The position numbers and the translations under genes are program-made. Below the pieces are notes generated by a model. That model had not been told where the DNA came from. It was given only the letters and a program-made list of their open reading frames with translations, and did not search any database. Below, in pieces: positions 32,701 to 41,764 of a stretch of 64,000 bases of DNA (its first letter is position 1; every line of letters starts with the position of its first letter). The DNA comes from a virus: positions 44,086 through 108,085 of the IMG/VR virus record IMGVR_UViG_3300013132_000031, one strand, 5' to 3'.

Positions 32701-34465
32701 CAGGCGGGGCAGGAGGAGCTGCAGTGGGGGCTCCTGGAGGCGTTGCTCCAACCGCAGCAGATCCAACACCGTTGGGTCCCATGTCTGCCATGGCTTCGCC
32801 AGTCTCGATGTCGCTTTCCAAGGCTGACGGAGTAATGCCCACAGATCTCAAGTCTTGTCCAGCATTGGTCTGCATGTCAACGTTATCACGTTCTTCCAGC
32901 CACATTTCTTCATTTTGTTTGATTTCTTCGTCGGTCAAGCCCAAGAAACGTTCCAGCATGAATCTCTTGCTCATGTAAGGCAACGCTTCCAAACTGGTAA
33001 ATGCTGTGATACGAGTGTTGTCCAGTTCGCTTTGACGATAGCTGGCAAAGTTTTGAGGTGCATTAAATATTATGTCAAACAAACTGGAGTCAAGATTAAA
33101 TCCGCGCCATTTCAAGAACATTTTGAATTCATCATCCAATTTCTGTGCTATCAGCTTTTGCAGGCGTTCACAGTACTGATTGAATCTGTATTCTTGAATC
33201 AGTGCTGTGCCCACTTTACCGTCGTTCAACACAGCAGATGAATCGTCAGGACCAGTGGGCAAGTAGCTACTAGGCACACGCAAACCACGGGCCATTTTGT
33301 TGTTGAAATATTTTAAATCGTCGATTTCGCCTAGATTTTTTCCGCCTTCCAGTGTGCTTACATCGCTGCCACGGCCTTCGGCTGTGACTGGAAAAAAGTA
33401 GTCTTCGTTGATGCTGAGTGGGTTGTAAGATGCATCCATCATGTTGTTGCCGCCACCGTTCATGGTGGGGATTCGCCGCTGATGCATTTCGTTTTTCACA
33501 CGTTCCACAAAGGCCATGGCCAAGTGGCTGGGCATGTTGCCCACGTCAATTTTGAAGATTCTGCGCTCTGGAGCACGGCTCACACGATAGATCAAGATAG
33601 CATCCTCCAGCAGTTCTTTTTGTTTGAACACTTTGTAGATCATTTCCAGCACTGATCTTCCAAATGGCCAGAAAACATCCAGGCCTTCGTTTAGACTAAT
33701 GTGTACCACGTGCTTGGCATCCAAACAAACTTCGTTCATGGCAGTCATAAAACGACTGTTGCCCACACCACCTCCGGTGCCGCCATTGGGCATGGTGTAG
33801 TTGGCATTGCCTGATATGGTGCCTGTCACCGGGTTGGTCATGTAGTCTGTGGTGGTCTTGGCTGCCACAGTCATGTTTTGGAAATTGGGGTTGATGTCAC
33901 GAATCACATACTGTTCAGGACGCTTGCCTTCTGATTCGTTCACAATCACACGAGCCACTTTGCTCATGTCCACCCACATCATTTCAAATGTTTCTGGGTC
34001 ACGCACAAACACTTGATCACCGTACTTGATGGTGTTGCGGAACAGTTTGAATATGCGCTGATCCAACTTGTTCAGCTTGACCCACTGTTTCAACTGTTTC
34101 TTAACAATGTCAATTTCGTTGTCTGTGGGTTTGTCACTCCAGCTGATGTCAAATGGTGTGCCATTTTGTTCGTTCATCTGTGTGGAAAACTCAGCAATGA
34201 TATCCAAACAAGCATTGATTTCACTGTCCATGTCCATGTTTTCGTACTGATTGTAGCGTTCAATACGATTGGGGTGACCACTGTAAACTTCGGGCAGTCT
34301 TGATGCATAGTTGCGGAACACAAAATCAGCTGAATTTTCACCATCATTGTTGCGACCGTATCCGGGCAAGCCCAGTTGATTACGACCCGATATAGGGCTC
34401 ATCACCCCTGACGTGTCTGCAACTTTGAAGTATTTTTTCCAGCCTTGTGAATTTTTATCTGCCAT
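32696..34465 (-). CDS. 20: Portal vertex protein gp20
   Basis: A 589-residue portal protein that forms the dodecameric DNA gate of the head and starts capsid assembly. Family blocks are clear: NGTPFDISWSDKPTDNEID, FKLFRNTIKYGDQVFVRD, VVHISLNEGLDVFWPFGRSV, LEDAILIYRVSRAPERRIF, FFPVTAEGRGSDVSTLEGG and a RLRVP-like ARGLRVPSSYLPTG. The length is near T4 gp20 (524), with an added Gly/Ala/Pro-rich C-terminal tail. The central NANYTMPNGGTGGGVGN loop looks like a local insertion. The ATG lies 7 bases after a late octamer and lacks a Shine-Dalgarno sequence. Confidence 0.95.
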   Translation of the reverse strand: MADKNSQGWKKYFKVADTSGVMSPISGRNQLGLPGYGRNNDGENSADFVFRNYASRLPEVYSGHPNRIERYNQYENMDMDSEINACLDIIAEFSTQMNEQNGTPFDISWSDKPTDNEIDIVKKQLKQWVKLNKLDQRIFKLFRNTIKYGDQVFVRDPETFEMMWVDMSKVARVIVNESEGKRPEQYVIRDINPNFQNMTVAAKTTTDYMTNPVTGTISGNANYTMPNGGTGGGVGNSRFMTAMNEVCLDAKHVVHISLNEGLDVFWPFGRSVLEMIYKVFKQKELLEDAILIYRVSRAPERRIFKIDVGNMPSHLAMAFVERVKNEMHQRRIPTMNGGGNNMMDASYNPLSINEDYFFPVTAEGRGSDVSTLEGGKNLGEIDDLKYFNNKMARGLRVPSSYLPTGPDDSSAVLNDGKVGTALIQEYRFNQYCERLQKLIAQKLDDEFKMFLKWRGFNLDSSLFDIIFNAPQNFASYRQSELDNTRITAFTSLEALPYMSKRFMLERFLGLTDEEIKQNEEMWLEERDNVDMQTNAGQDLRSVGITPSALESDIETGEAMADMGPNGVGSAAVGATPPGAPTAAPPAPPA

Positions 34466-34472
34466 AGTGTGT

Positions 34473-34480
34473 TATTTATT
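34473..34480 (-). promoter_or_regulatory. Late promoter octamer of the head operon, leaderless architecture
   Basis: Minus strand AATAAATA, then seven bases and the gp20 ATG at 34465. It lies between the tape-measure stop and gp20. Confidence 0.6.
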
Positions 34481-34481
34481 G

Positions 34482-37142
34482 TTAGTTCACAGCGGCTTGT
34501 GCTATTCGTTGGTTGCTGGACACCAGGATTTTTTGCATGCGAGTCATGTCTTGCATTTCGGCTAGAATTTGTTGATTGACATCATCTCGAGGTTGTGCAG
34601 CGGCCTGCAGACTGATTTTGAGATCGTTCAATGCTGCTCGTATTTCTGCCCCGACATTGTGACTCATGTTTTTGCTCATGGCCTCAATCTTGGCCGGATC
34701 AATGTCTGGCTGAGCCATTGAATCCAACAAGCCGCCAGCACTGATTGTGACTGGTACTGATCCATTTTTCAAGGGAATAATGGCTTCTGGACCTTTTTCA
34801 CCTATGCGAGCCAGTTGCTCTCTGAGAGCAATGCCACCGTCACCAAAACTGTTTATTGCAGTGTCAAAATCTATAGTTGCTTTGTTTTGATTGCCCGGAA
34901 GACCAGTTTGGCCGCCAGCATCTTTGGGAATGCCAGCCCATATTCCACTAAGGCGTTTTACAAAGGCTTTCTTGGCATCTGGTGTGGGATTGGCAGCATA
35001 TTCATCATAGCCAGCTTGTTTGATCAAAGAGTCAGCCAATTGATCTTGAAGATCCTTGTCGAACATTTGATCGCCTTGAATTTTTAGCTGCGCAATTTTT
35101 TCTTTCAAAGTACTCTGTACTATTTGATATGCGCCTACGGCAGTGCTTTCTCCTTTTTTCAGTCCTTTTTTTCTGCGTTGGTCTTGCAAGGCCAACACTT
35201 GATCCACTGTCATTTTGGTCAGTTGCACTGCTGCTTGTTTGCCTTCGCCTTGCTGTATGTCATAGGGATTTTCTGCCCCTGGCGTGATCTCAGCACTTTT
35301 GATCATGTTTCTGATGTTCTGCATCTGCTGAGCTTGATTGGTGGGCGGTGGTGCTGATTGAACTTGTGGTGCCGGTGCTGTATTTGATTGTCTACCTTTA
35401 CCGGTCAGTCTGTCCAATATTCCCACACTACCTGGTGCTCGATTATCAACCGGACGTGGCGGTTGTGCTTGTGTTGCTGAGTTAGTATCCGCAGTGTTTT
35501 GAGCATTGTTTTGTGCATTGGGAGGTTGCGTTTGTTCAAGGCTTCCCTTGCGTTGTCGGCTTGGTGCGGCTGTGTTCTGCTGTTGTCCAGTGTATTCTTC
35601 ACGAAACTTGTCCAGCTTGTTCTGAGATTTTCTTTGTAAATCAAGGGCTGCCTGACCCTGACCGTTGTATGTTTTTAGAATTTTAACTAAGTCATCTAAC
35701 TGCTTTGCTATTTCCTTGCTGGCCGCAGCCAGCACCCTAGCTGGTGCCTGCAACTGTGGTTGAACCGATTCTACTAGGCCTTGCATTTCCAGTCCCAGCC
35801 TACGATTGCCTTCGTTGATTTTAGCTTGGTCAGCAGTGTTCTTACTGGCTTCATTTAGTTGTTTGCCGTATTCTTCGTCGGCCTTTTTAAATCTGTCCAC
35901 TATACTGGTTTGCAGTTTGGCAGCCAGATCAGCTGACTCGCTCATGCTCACAAACTTTGTATTGAAGTTGCCTGTGAGTCCCAGCACTGTGCCAATTGAA
36001 TCTCCTGTTTGTTGTACTTGTTTCAAAACTGTTTGTGCAGCTTCGGCTGGTTGTATGCTGCCTTCCAATAGTTTTTGCAGTGTGGCAAATGCTTCAGGTG
36101 CTGAACGTTGTAGTTTTTGCGCAGCTTCGCTGGTGAGGTTGCCGGCAAACATGTCTCTAGCACCTTGTGCCACTTCAGGAGCCAGACCTTGTACCACGTC
36201 GTTGAACATGGTCATGTTTTTTACACCTTCGGTGTTGCCGGCCAGTTCTAGGCCACGCAGTTTGGCTCTGAATCGCTCTTCATTCATGGCTGCGGCTCTG
36301 GCAGCTTCTCGTGATTTGCGATCCTGCCCAGTGATCATGGTCAGCTTGTTTTGTTCTTCCAAGTATTTTCGAGCACTTTCGCCCAACTTTTCTGAGTCAC
36401 CAATTTCAGCTTTTGTGTTTCTACCCAGCTGTGTTTGCAGCTTGAGATAACTCATGGTTGCATCGTTTATGTCTTCCTGAGTCATACCTGCACGAAACAA
36501 CGCTTCGCGATTGAGGTTGACCTGTGCTGACGATGCTGCTAGAACTTTGGCTCCTTGCCGCACTGTGCCACCCAACGATGCTAGATCTGCACTGCTTTGT
36601 TTTATAAGGCTACCGTATTCGGGAAATTCATTCAACAGGATTCCCATTTTTTGCAGGTCACCAAACATGCCTTCTAGACCGTCACTGGCAGTGGCACCCG
36701 ATTTGCTGATGTCTTGAAACAGTTTGAACTGTCCGGCAGCCATTTCATTGGACAGTTTGGCTGCTTCAGCGGCTGCACCAAACACCTTTGTTGTAATGTA
36801 GGCTGCTGCTGCCACCAGAGATTTTACAACCACACCACCAGGAGTAAGCACCACCAAACCTGCTGCTGCCAAATTTACTGTCTGTTGAAATTGATCCAAT
36901 GCTGCATTGGCTGCTGTGGCCGAAGTGTTGCCCTGATACACTGCTCGAGCATAGGCTCCTGTGGCTGATGCCAGAGTATTCAGCCCTTGCGCTGCCAAAT
37001 CGGTTTTCATGCCAAAATCTCGTATGCCAGTTTGGGCGTTCAGCAGCGCCTGGCGAGTGCCAGGCAGCACTTGACCAAATTGTTTCATGTCTTGATTGAC
37101 TTGTGCCAGGGTCTGCGACAGCTCTTGTTCTTGTGGGGTCAT
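34482..37142 (-). CDS. Tape-measure-like tail protein with muramidase-like domain
   Basis: An 886-residue protein. Residues about 1-500 are mostly helical (Ala/Gln/Leu-rich) and include a hydrophobic stretch, TVNLAAAGLVVL with the following PGGVVVKSLVAAAAYI, near residues 90-125, as in tape measures. A Gln/Pro/Asn linker leads to a domain (about 615-755) with IRNMIKSAE and STAVGAYQIVQSTLKE, which resembles phage muramidase/transglycosylase folds; the Glu near residue 628 is the candidate catalytic acid. ARIGEKGPEAIIPLKNG near 780 is a classic C-terminal tape-measure motif. I start at ATG 37142: the longer TTG start would place the late promoter inside the gene. It probably sets tail length and opens peptidoglycan, a role T4 gives to gp29 and gp5 respectively. 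Confidence 0.65.
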   Translation of the reverse strand: MTPQEQELSQTLAQVNQDMKQFGQVLPGTRQALLNAQTGIRDFGMKTDLAAQGLNTLASATGAYARAVYQGNTSATAANAALDQFQQTVNLAAAGLVVLTPGGVVVKSLVAAAAYITTKVFGAAAEAAKLSNEMAAGQFKLFQDISKSGATASDGLEGMFGDLQKMGILLNEFPEYGSLIKQSSADLASLGGTVRQGAKVLAASSAQVNLNREALFRAGMTQEDINDATMSYLKLQTQLGRNTKAEIGDSEKLGESARKYLEEQNKLTMITGQDRKSREAARAAAMNEERFRAKLRGLELAGNTEGVKNMTMFNDVVQGLAPEVAQGARDMFAGNLTSEAAQKLQRSAPEAFATLQKLLEGSIQPAEAAQTVLKQVQQTGDSIGTVLGLTGNFNTKFVSMSESADLAAKLQTSIVDRFKKADEEYGKQLNEASKNTADQAKINEGNRRLGLEMQGLVESVQPQLQAPARVLAAASKEIAKQLDDLVKILKTYNGQGQAALDLQRKSQNKLDKFREEYTGQQQNTAAPSRQRKGSLEQTQPPNAQNNAQNTADTNSATQAQPPRPVDNRAPGSVGILDRLTGKGRQSNTAPAPQVQSAPPPTNQAQQMQNIRNMIKSAEITPGAENPYDIQQGEGKQAAVQLTKMTVDQVLALQDQRRKKGLKKGESTAVGAYQIVQSTLKEKIAQLKIQGDQMFDKDLQDQLADSLIKQAGYDEYAANPTPDAKKAFVKRLSGIWAGIPKDAGGQTGLPGNQNKATIDFDTAINSFGDGGIALREQLARIGEKGPEAIIPLKNGSVPVTISAGGLLDSMAQPDIDPAKIEAMSKNMSHNVGAEIRAALNDLKISLQAAAQPRDDVNQQILAEMQDMTRMQKILVSSNQRIAQAAVN

Positions 37143-37167
37143 GTTTGTGTGCCTATAAGTAGAACTA

Positions 37168-37175
37168 TATTTATA
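37168..37175 (-). promoter_or_regulatory. Late promoter of the tape-measure gene, perfect octamer
   Basis: Minus strand TATAAATA, 25 bases before ATG 37142. It lies in the 41-base gap between divergent genes. Confidence 0.7.
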
Positions 37176-37183
37176 GGTCAATT

Positions 37184-38026
37184 ATGCTCCAAACTTCTAA
37201 CCCTTTGCAACAGTTTTTCCGCCAACCTGCCATCTACATACGGTTGCCCAGCAATGGGCAGCACTGGCCACCGGGCAGTTTGGACATGCCGGCCAACTGT
37301 GAACTGCCAGTGTATCCCATGACTGCCATTGACGAAATCACCTATCGCACACCTGATGCGCTGTTCAATGGACAAAGCACAATCAGTGTGATTCAAAGCT
37401 GTGTGCCAAATATCAAAAATGCCTGGCACATGCCGGGAATTGATCTCAACAGTGTGCTGATTGCCATTAGAGTGGCCAGCTACGGTCACAACATGGAAGT
37501 GGACAGCACTTGTCCCAGTTGCGAGACCATGGGAGAGTATGTGACTGATCTCAGACGCATACTAGATCAAATGGACTCAGCCGACTACAATCTTCCAATT
37601 CAGTACGGCGATCTTGAAATTTATTTCAAGCCATTGAATTATCAGCAACAAAATCAAAGCAGCTTGGATCAGTTTGAACAACAAAAAATTCTAGCTGCTG
37701 TGCCCGAAAGTGATCTCACTGACGATGAAAAAATTGCACGTATGAATCAAGCCCTGGTGCGAATCACAGAAATGACCATGGAGTTGATCAGTCTGAGTAT
37801 TGCACTGATAAAAACTCCCACTGCCACTGTGACTGCCACGCAACACATTGCAGAATTTGTCAGCAACTGTGATCGAAAACTGTACCATGCCATACGTGAT
37901 CGCATGGTCGATCTGCGTAAAAGCACTGAGATTCCCAACATGCACATAGAGTGCAATGAGTGTAATCACAAGTACGAACAACAGATGACCTTGGACATGG
38001 TAAGTTTTTTCGACAAAGCCTCCTAA
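37184..38026 (+). CDS. 26: Baseplate hub protein gp26-like
   Basis: A 280-residue protein of the T4 baseplate gp26 family. It begins with FFRQPAIYIRLPSNGQHWPP and continues to ELPVYPMTAIDEITYRTPDALFNG, which are the conserved opening blocks. HNMEVDSTCPSCETMGEY carries a CxxC pair, and a second, CNECNHKY, lies near the C-terminus at about residue 262; together they could bind zinc. T4 gp26 (208 residues) is a hub component. The gene starts a plus-strand run, divergent from the tape measure, and is followed by the gp51-like gene, the same 26-51 neighbour pair as in T4. No clear late octamer is seen on this strand. Confidence 0.75.
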   Translation: MLQTSNPLQQFFRQPAIYIRLPSNGQHWPPGSLDMPANCELPVYPMTAIDEITYRTPDALFNGQSTISVIQSCVPNIKNAWHMPGIDLNSVLIAIRVASYGHNMEVDSTCPSCETMGEYVTDLRRILDQMDSADYNLPIQYGDLEIYFKPLNYQQQNQSSLDQFEQQKILAAVPESDLTDDEKIARMNQALVRITEMTMELISLSIALIKTPTATVTATQHIAEFVSNCDRKLYHAIRDRMVDLRKSTEIPNMHIECNECNHKYEQQMTLDMVSFFDKAS

Positions 38027-38052
38027 ACAGCAACGCAGAACAAATCGGTACC

Positions 38053-38241
38053 ATGGTTGAAACTTTGGACAAGGAGGCTAACCAGATTCGCTCAGAAAGT
38101 TTCAAATTGGCCTGGTACATGCGAGGCGGCATAACCTACGAACAAGTCATGCAGTTGAGTTCTGTTGAGCGCGGCATGATCAATGCATTGGCCAAAGAAA
38201 ATATTGAAACCACAAAGAAAACCAACTTACCATGGTTCTAA
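38053..38241 (+). CDS. 51: Baseplate hub assembly catalyst gp51-like (62 aa)
   Basis: A 62-residue protein directly after gp26, as gene 51 follows 26 in T4. SESFKLAWYMRGGITYEQVMQ is the diagnostic block, a helix with a conserved Trp-Tyr-Met-Arg-Gly-Gly, followed by ERGMINALAKENIETTKK and a NLPWF end. T4 gp51 (249 residues) is much larger, so the name rests on gene order and on the annotation commonly given to this small protein in marine T4-like phages. It overlaps the next gene by 10 bases. A helper role in hub assembly is inferred. Confidence 0.6.
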   Translation: MVETLDKEANQIRSESFKLAWYMRGGITYEQVMQLSSVERGMINALAKENIETTKKTNLPWF

Positions 38242-38738
38242 ATCAAGAAACTGTTGCTGCTGACATCTTAGCCTGGAGTGAAACTTTTGTGGAAGTCCCG
38301 CATCCTGCACTAGGTGGGTGGCCGCCTTGCCCGTTTGCAAGGCAAGCACGCCTTAACCAAACCATACAAGTTTTGACTGGCACAGATCCTTACTTTGATC
38401 TAAAGAACCGAGCACGTTGGGGCATGGGCCGCTATGAGGTGGTTGTGTATGCATATGATCCTGAGGACTGGCCTTATGCTCGTTTTCACTCTGCCATTGA
38501 ATCAGCCAACCAAGAATTTTTGTTAGCACGTGATATCCTGGCTCTGGAAGATCATCCTGAGGATGTGGAAGATGTCAACGGTGTGATAATGAATCAAGGC
38601 CGGTATGCTTTGGTGCTGGTACAAAGTCTTTCAAAGTTAAACACAGCCGCCCGACAAATAGGCACCAAAGGATTTTATCATGCCTGGCCTGAAGAATACT
38701 TGACTGGGCTGTTTAGACATAGACAGGATCCCAGATGA
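38232..38738 (+). CDS. Unknown protein with HPALGGWPPCPFARQARL motif (168 aa)
   Basis: A 168-residue protein that I cannot assign. Its most striking part is residues about 23-40, FVEVPHPALGGWPPCPFARQ, with a Cys in a Pro-Pro-Cys-Pro-Phe-Ala context. This loosely recalls the CPFA motif of DUF1415 proteins; I have not been able to test this. The rest is mixed alpha/beta with RYEVVVYAYDPEDW and an acidic helix (LALEDHPEDVEDVNG). It overlaps the gp51-like gene by 10 bases and the GNAT-like gene by 4 (ATGA), so it is the first gene of a coupled accessory cassette. It may be a small redox or metal-dependent enzyme; this is speculative. Confidence 0.5.
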   Translation: MVLNQETVAADILAWSETFVEVPHPALGGWPPCPFARQARLNQTIQVLTGTDPYFDLKNRARWGMGRYEVVVYAYDPEDWPYARFHSAIESANQEFLLARDILALEDHPEDVEDVNGVIMNQGRYALVLVQSLSKLNTAARQIGTKGFYHAWPEEYLTGLFRHRQDPR

Positions 38739-39172
38739 GCAGTTATCAGTTTGCCAGAATTGACCTCAGCAAAACCAACTACAGCATAGGCATAGAATGG
38801 ATGTACATAACCCGTCCAGATATTCCTGCACTCAATGCCATCTATCGTAATTACTGCGTGTACAAAAAGTTTTCAAGCGTGATGCCCATATTTGACAGCA
38901 GATACACCGACCCCATGACTGATGTGATTGGATATTATGACCAGGCCCAGCTGGTAGCGTTTTCACTGATCAAACGCTACGACGAACACAATGCACTGTG
39001 CGATCAATTTGCATGGACTTATCACAATCCTAAAATGCGCATGGGTATAGAAACAATGAAAGCCGAGTGTGCCATATACCGAGCACGAGGATTTAAGTAC
39101 TTGTATCTAGAACAAGCACACTTGTACAAAAGTGAAATAGACGGATTTGAAATATTAGGACCACTGGAATAA
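38735..39172 (+). CDS. GNAT-like acyltransferase domain protein
   Basis: A 145-residue protein with the strand-helix layout of a GNAT fold: IYRNYCVYKKF, then DPMTDVIGYYDQAQLVAFSLIKR (a beta4-like turn-strand) and WTYHNPKMRMGIETMKAECAIY followed by RARGFKYLYLEQAHLYKSEI. The last part, with 'G-x-x-Y-L-Y-L' after a helix, resembles the C-terminal half of arginyl/leucyl-tRNA-protein transferases. The usual acetyl-CoA Q-x-x-G-x-G/A loop is not obvious, so the donor may be an aminoacyl-tRNA or the site may be divergent. It is translationally coupled to the gene before it and 3 bases before the amidinotransferase. Confidence 0.5.
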   Translation: MSSYQFARIDLSKTNYSIGIEWMYITRPDIPALNAIYRNYCVYKKFSSVMPIFDSRYTDPMTDVIGYYDQAQLVAFSLIKRYDEHNALCDQFAWTYHNPKMRMGIETMKAECAIYRARGFKYLYLEQAHLYKSEIDGFEILGPLE

Positions 39173-39175
39173 AAT

Positions 39176-40318
39176 ATGTATAGTGTATATCAACATTGGG
39201 ATCCACTCAAGGTATGTGTTGTGGGACGTAGTTACCCACCTGAGTTTTATTCATGGATCAAAATTCCACATGTACGATCGTTGTTTGAAAAAATAGCAAT
39301 TGAAACTGAAGAAGACTATCAAAAAATTATAAAAAAACTTCAAGAATTTGGCGTCGAAGTATTAAGACCTCAATTGTCCATCAACACCGTTGATAATCAA
39401 AAATATTTTCCGCCACCTATGTGTCCAAGAGATAATATGATTATGTTAGGACAAACATTTTATCATGCTGATCCGTTTAATTTTAAACAATTTTACAAAG
39501 ACGTTAAAGATACATCCTGGCCTCCATGCCAATCTTTAGAAGAATTTGCAACATTGCCACTGCTTATACAAGATGAATGCAATAATGTTCACAAATTGTC
39601 AGATCACCTATTGTCAACCTATCGTAAAACGTATGAAAATTATGATCACGTATTTGCTCAAATCAGCCAACAAGGCAATGAACTAAAGAAAACTGGTATT
39701 TCCAAAGAGCCTGGCGCTTTTATCAGCCGGATCGGCAGAGACTTGTATTTTGGCACAGAAAATTATACCCAAGATCAAACTCAGTATCAAATAAATATTG
39801 ACGCTGAATTTCCTAACACACGTAATCACATTGTGAACACTGGAGGGCACGGGGATGGTGTATATTGTCCTGTTTGTCCAGGTTTAATAATCAGTTTGCG
39901 CGACGTTCCAACATACAAAAAAACTTTCCCAGACTGGGAGGTTGTGTACTTGCCAGGACAGAGTTGGGCTAAAGTACAACCTTTTTTACGTCTCAAAGCA
40001 AAAAATCAAGGCAGATGGTGGATACCAGGGTTTGAACATGATCAAGCAGTGATTGACACTGTTGAAACTTGGTTGGGACATTGGGTCGGATATGTTGAGG
40101 AAACGGTGTTTGATGTCAATATGTTGATTGTTGATCCAAAAAATGTCATAGTGTTTAATTATAACAAACAGGTATTTGATGCACTACATCGTTACGGTAT
40201 TACTCCGCATATTGTGCCGTTTAGACACAGATATTTTTGGGATGGCGGCATACACTGTGTCACACTGGATTTACATCGAGAAGGTGTCATGCAAGATTAT
40301 TTTCCACAAAGAGGTTAA
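39176..40318 (+). CDS. Amidinotransferase (glycine/inosamine amidinotransferase-like)
   Basis: A 380-residue guanidino-group-modifying enzyme. The opening WDPLKVCVVGRSYPPEFY is the usual N-terminal strand of glycine and inosamine-phosphate amidinotransferases. FPPPMCPRDNMIMLG, then NTGGHGDGVYCPVCPG, and finally DGGIHCVTLDLHREG supply the acidic, His and Cys residues of the active site; Cys361 in GGIHC is the probable nucleophile. These enzymes move the amidino group of arginine to an amine. The acceptor here is unknown. The gene is visibly A+T-richer than the baseplate genes around it, a sign of acquisition. Neighbours are a GNAT-like gene and a sulfotransferase-like gene, consistent with a small biosynthetic cassette. 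Confidence 0.75.
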   Translation: MYSVYQHWDPLKVCVVGRSYPPEFYSWIKIPHVRSLFEKIAIETEEDYQKIIKKLQEFGVEVLRPQLSINTVDNQKYFPPPMCPRDNMIMLGQTFYHADPFNFKQFYKDVKDTSWPPCQSLEEFATLPLLIQDECNNVHKLSDHLLSTYRKTYENYDHVFAQISQQGNELKKTGISKEPGAFISRIGRDLYFGTENYTQDQTQYQINIDAEFPNTRNHIVNTGGHGDGVYCPVCPGLIISLRDVPTYKKTFPDWEVVYLPGQSWAKVQPFLRLKAKNQGRWWIPGFEHDQAVIDTVETWLGHWVGYVEETVFDVNMLIVDPKNVIVFNYNKQVFDALHRYGITPHIVPFRHRYFWDGGIHCVTLDLHREGVMQDYFPQRG

Positions 40319-40319
40319 C

Positions 40320-40661
40320 ATGGATTTATACACAATTTGGGCAGACAAAGAAGGAGACATCTCAGACATTGACTGGGTCAACGGTATGAAGAGTTTCTTT
40401 GATCATCTAGTAGAAGAGGGCCGTATGGAAACCTATAGAATCACACGTTGCAAGATGGGATTCCGTAGCATAGCAGACATGCCCGAATGGATGATCATCA
40501 TGGAATTCCAGAACATGGCACAAATGGATCAAGCCTTTAAAAGAGTAGCACCACTCAAGGGCGATCTAGAAACCAAACATCGAAGTTTCAATCAGTTTGT
40601 TTCAGGAAACATTCAACATGCATTGTTTAGAGATTGGCCAGATACCAACTTGGATGATTGA
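40320..40661 (+). CDS. Small DUF6614-like protein (113 aa)
   Basis: A 113-residue protein starting at ATG 40320 with AGAGG 6 bases before; the longer frame to 40176 lies inside the amidinotransferase and is rejected. The pattern MDLYTIWADKEGD, then FFDHLVEEGRMETYRITRCK, EWMIIMEFQNMAQMDQAF and a conserved FRDWPD end fits a ferredoxin-like alpha/beta-barrel dimer. From memory it resembles DUF6614, a family of unknown function. It starts one base after the amidinotransferase stop, so the pair is expressed together. A helper, binding or small catalytic role in the same pathway is plausible but unproven. Confidence 0.55.
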   Translation: MDLYTIWADKEGDISDIDWVNGMKSFFDHLVEEGRMETYRITRCKMGFRSIADMPEWMIIMEFQNMAQMDQAFKRVAPLKGDLETKHRSFNQFVSGNIQHALFRDWPDTNLDD

Positions 40662-40685
40662 TTGTATACTGTAAAAAGAGCTTGT

Positions 40686-41723
40686 ATGAATCAAAAAATA
40701 TGTGTTACTAGTTGGCGCAGCATGGGATGCACGTTTATTGACTGGAGTATTCATTTTTTATCTGGACAAACTAGATATTACAATGCCAGTGCAAATGATT
40801 TTATAGAGTTAAGCCAAAATCCAATCAACAACATAAACGCCCACGGGCACAATAAAAATCATCCACTGGGATATGCTGAAACAAAAAAATGTTTGGAAAT
40901 TTTTGACAATCTAACAGACCAGGCCATTTGTTCAATGTATGCTGCCTGGTTGCCGCTTGATAGTGGCGCCAATATTATCAACGTTGGTATTGAACAACTG
41001 CCTGAGTCCAATATGATGACACAAGTTCAACAAACCATTGCTGACGACTACAACAAGATCTTTGAACTATGTTATAAAACTAATACAAAGATAATATATG
41101 TTGCACCAGATGATAGAATGCACCTTTATCATCAATCCATTAGATCTCACAGTAGATTCATGACCAGGCCAGACCAACCAAATTCACCTAAAGAACTCAG
41201 TGATGAAATGCAGCAAGTGTTCTTTCAAAACAGTTTATCTCGTTGGCAAGATTTAAATTTAACCAACGTTTGGGACATCAGAGAACGCATGGCATTGGAT
41301 AGCAGGCCATTTGCTGCCCACAAAAGTGACACCAAAATCCTATATCCCCATCATTGGGTAAGTTGTTTGAGTTTGTGGACCCGAACAGAAGAATCTATAG
41401 CAAACATTTTAAAATATCTTGACTTAGAAATTGATGCCAAAAGATTAGAACAATGGTTGCCTATCTGCAGACAATGGCAAAAAATGCAAACAGACATACT
41501 TGAGTTTTGTTACAATCAGCCACACATTGTTGATGCTATTGTTAATAATTTGGATTTCAGTATTGACCTAACATTTGATCAAGAAGTTATAATTCAGCAT
41601 TGCTTGATTTATCAACATGGACTGAATCTAAAAACTTGGCAATTAAAAAAATTCCCATCAAACACACAGGAACTACACAAATTGTTAGAGCCTAACATAC
41701 ACCCAGTTCCGGTGATTTATTAA
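40686..41723 (+). CDS. Sulfotransferase-like protein (345 aa)
   Basis: A 345-residue protein starting at ATG 40686; a TTG frame extends 24 bases upstream, but no ribosome-binding site favours it. The opening ICVTSWRSMGCTFIDW is laid out like the PAPS-binding P-loop of sulfotransferases (RS-x-G-x-T), and a W-x-D-I-R-E-R block lies in the middle. The last 60 residues (LNLKTWQLKKFPSNTQELHKLL) align by eye with the C-terminus of the protein at 47263-48153, so the two are paralogues. The final Lys-Lys-Phe-Pro-Ser/Thr-Asn motif is a good family marker. The gene is A+T-rich like the amidinotransferase. The substrate is unknown, and true sulfotransferase activity is inference. Confidence 0.45.
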   Translation: MNQKICVTSWRSMGCTFIDWSIHFLSGQTRYYNASANDFIELSQNPINNINAHGHNKNHPLGYAETKKCLEIFDNLTDQAICSMYAAWLPLDSGANIINVGIEQLPESNMMTQVQQTIADDYNKIFELCYKTNTKIIYVAPDDRMHLYHQSIRSHSRFMTRPDQPNSPKELSDEMQQVFFQNSLSRWQDLNLTNVWDIRERMALDSRPFAAHKSDTKILYPHHWVSCLSLWTRTEESIANILKYLDLEIDAKRLEQWLPICRQWQKMQTDILEFCYNQPHIVDAIVNNLDFSIDLTFDQEVIIQHCLIYQHGLNLKTWQLKKFPSNTQELHKLLEPNIHPVPVIY

Positions 41724-41740
41724 AGATCTCTAAGAGATCT
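41724..41740. repeat. 8-base inverted repeat right after the sulfotransferase-like stop
   Basis: AGATCTCT and AGAGATCT flank a single A, directly after the TAA at 41721-41723. It may be a weak terminator, or it may mark the downstream border of the RNA-like element; there is no T-run on the plus strand. Confidence 0.4.
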
Positions 41741-41764
41741 GTTGATTTCGCTGTGCTCATCAAC

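Noticed and set aside
37142-37181. TTG 37181 start for the tape-measure gene
   Set aside because: The 13 extra codons run through the perfect TATAAATA late promoter; transcription would start inside them. ATG 37142 is used instead.
37184-38241. gp26 and gp51 as one frameshifted gene
   Set aside because: Both have proper starts and conserved ends, and T4 has them as separate neighbours. The frames between them show no shared domain.
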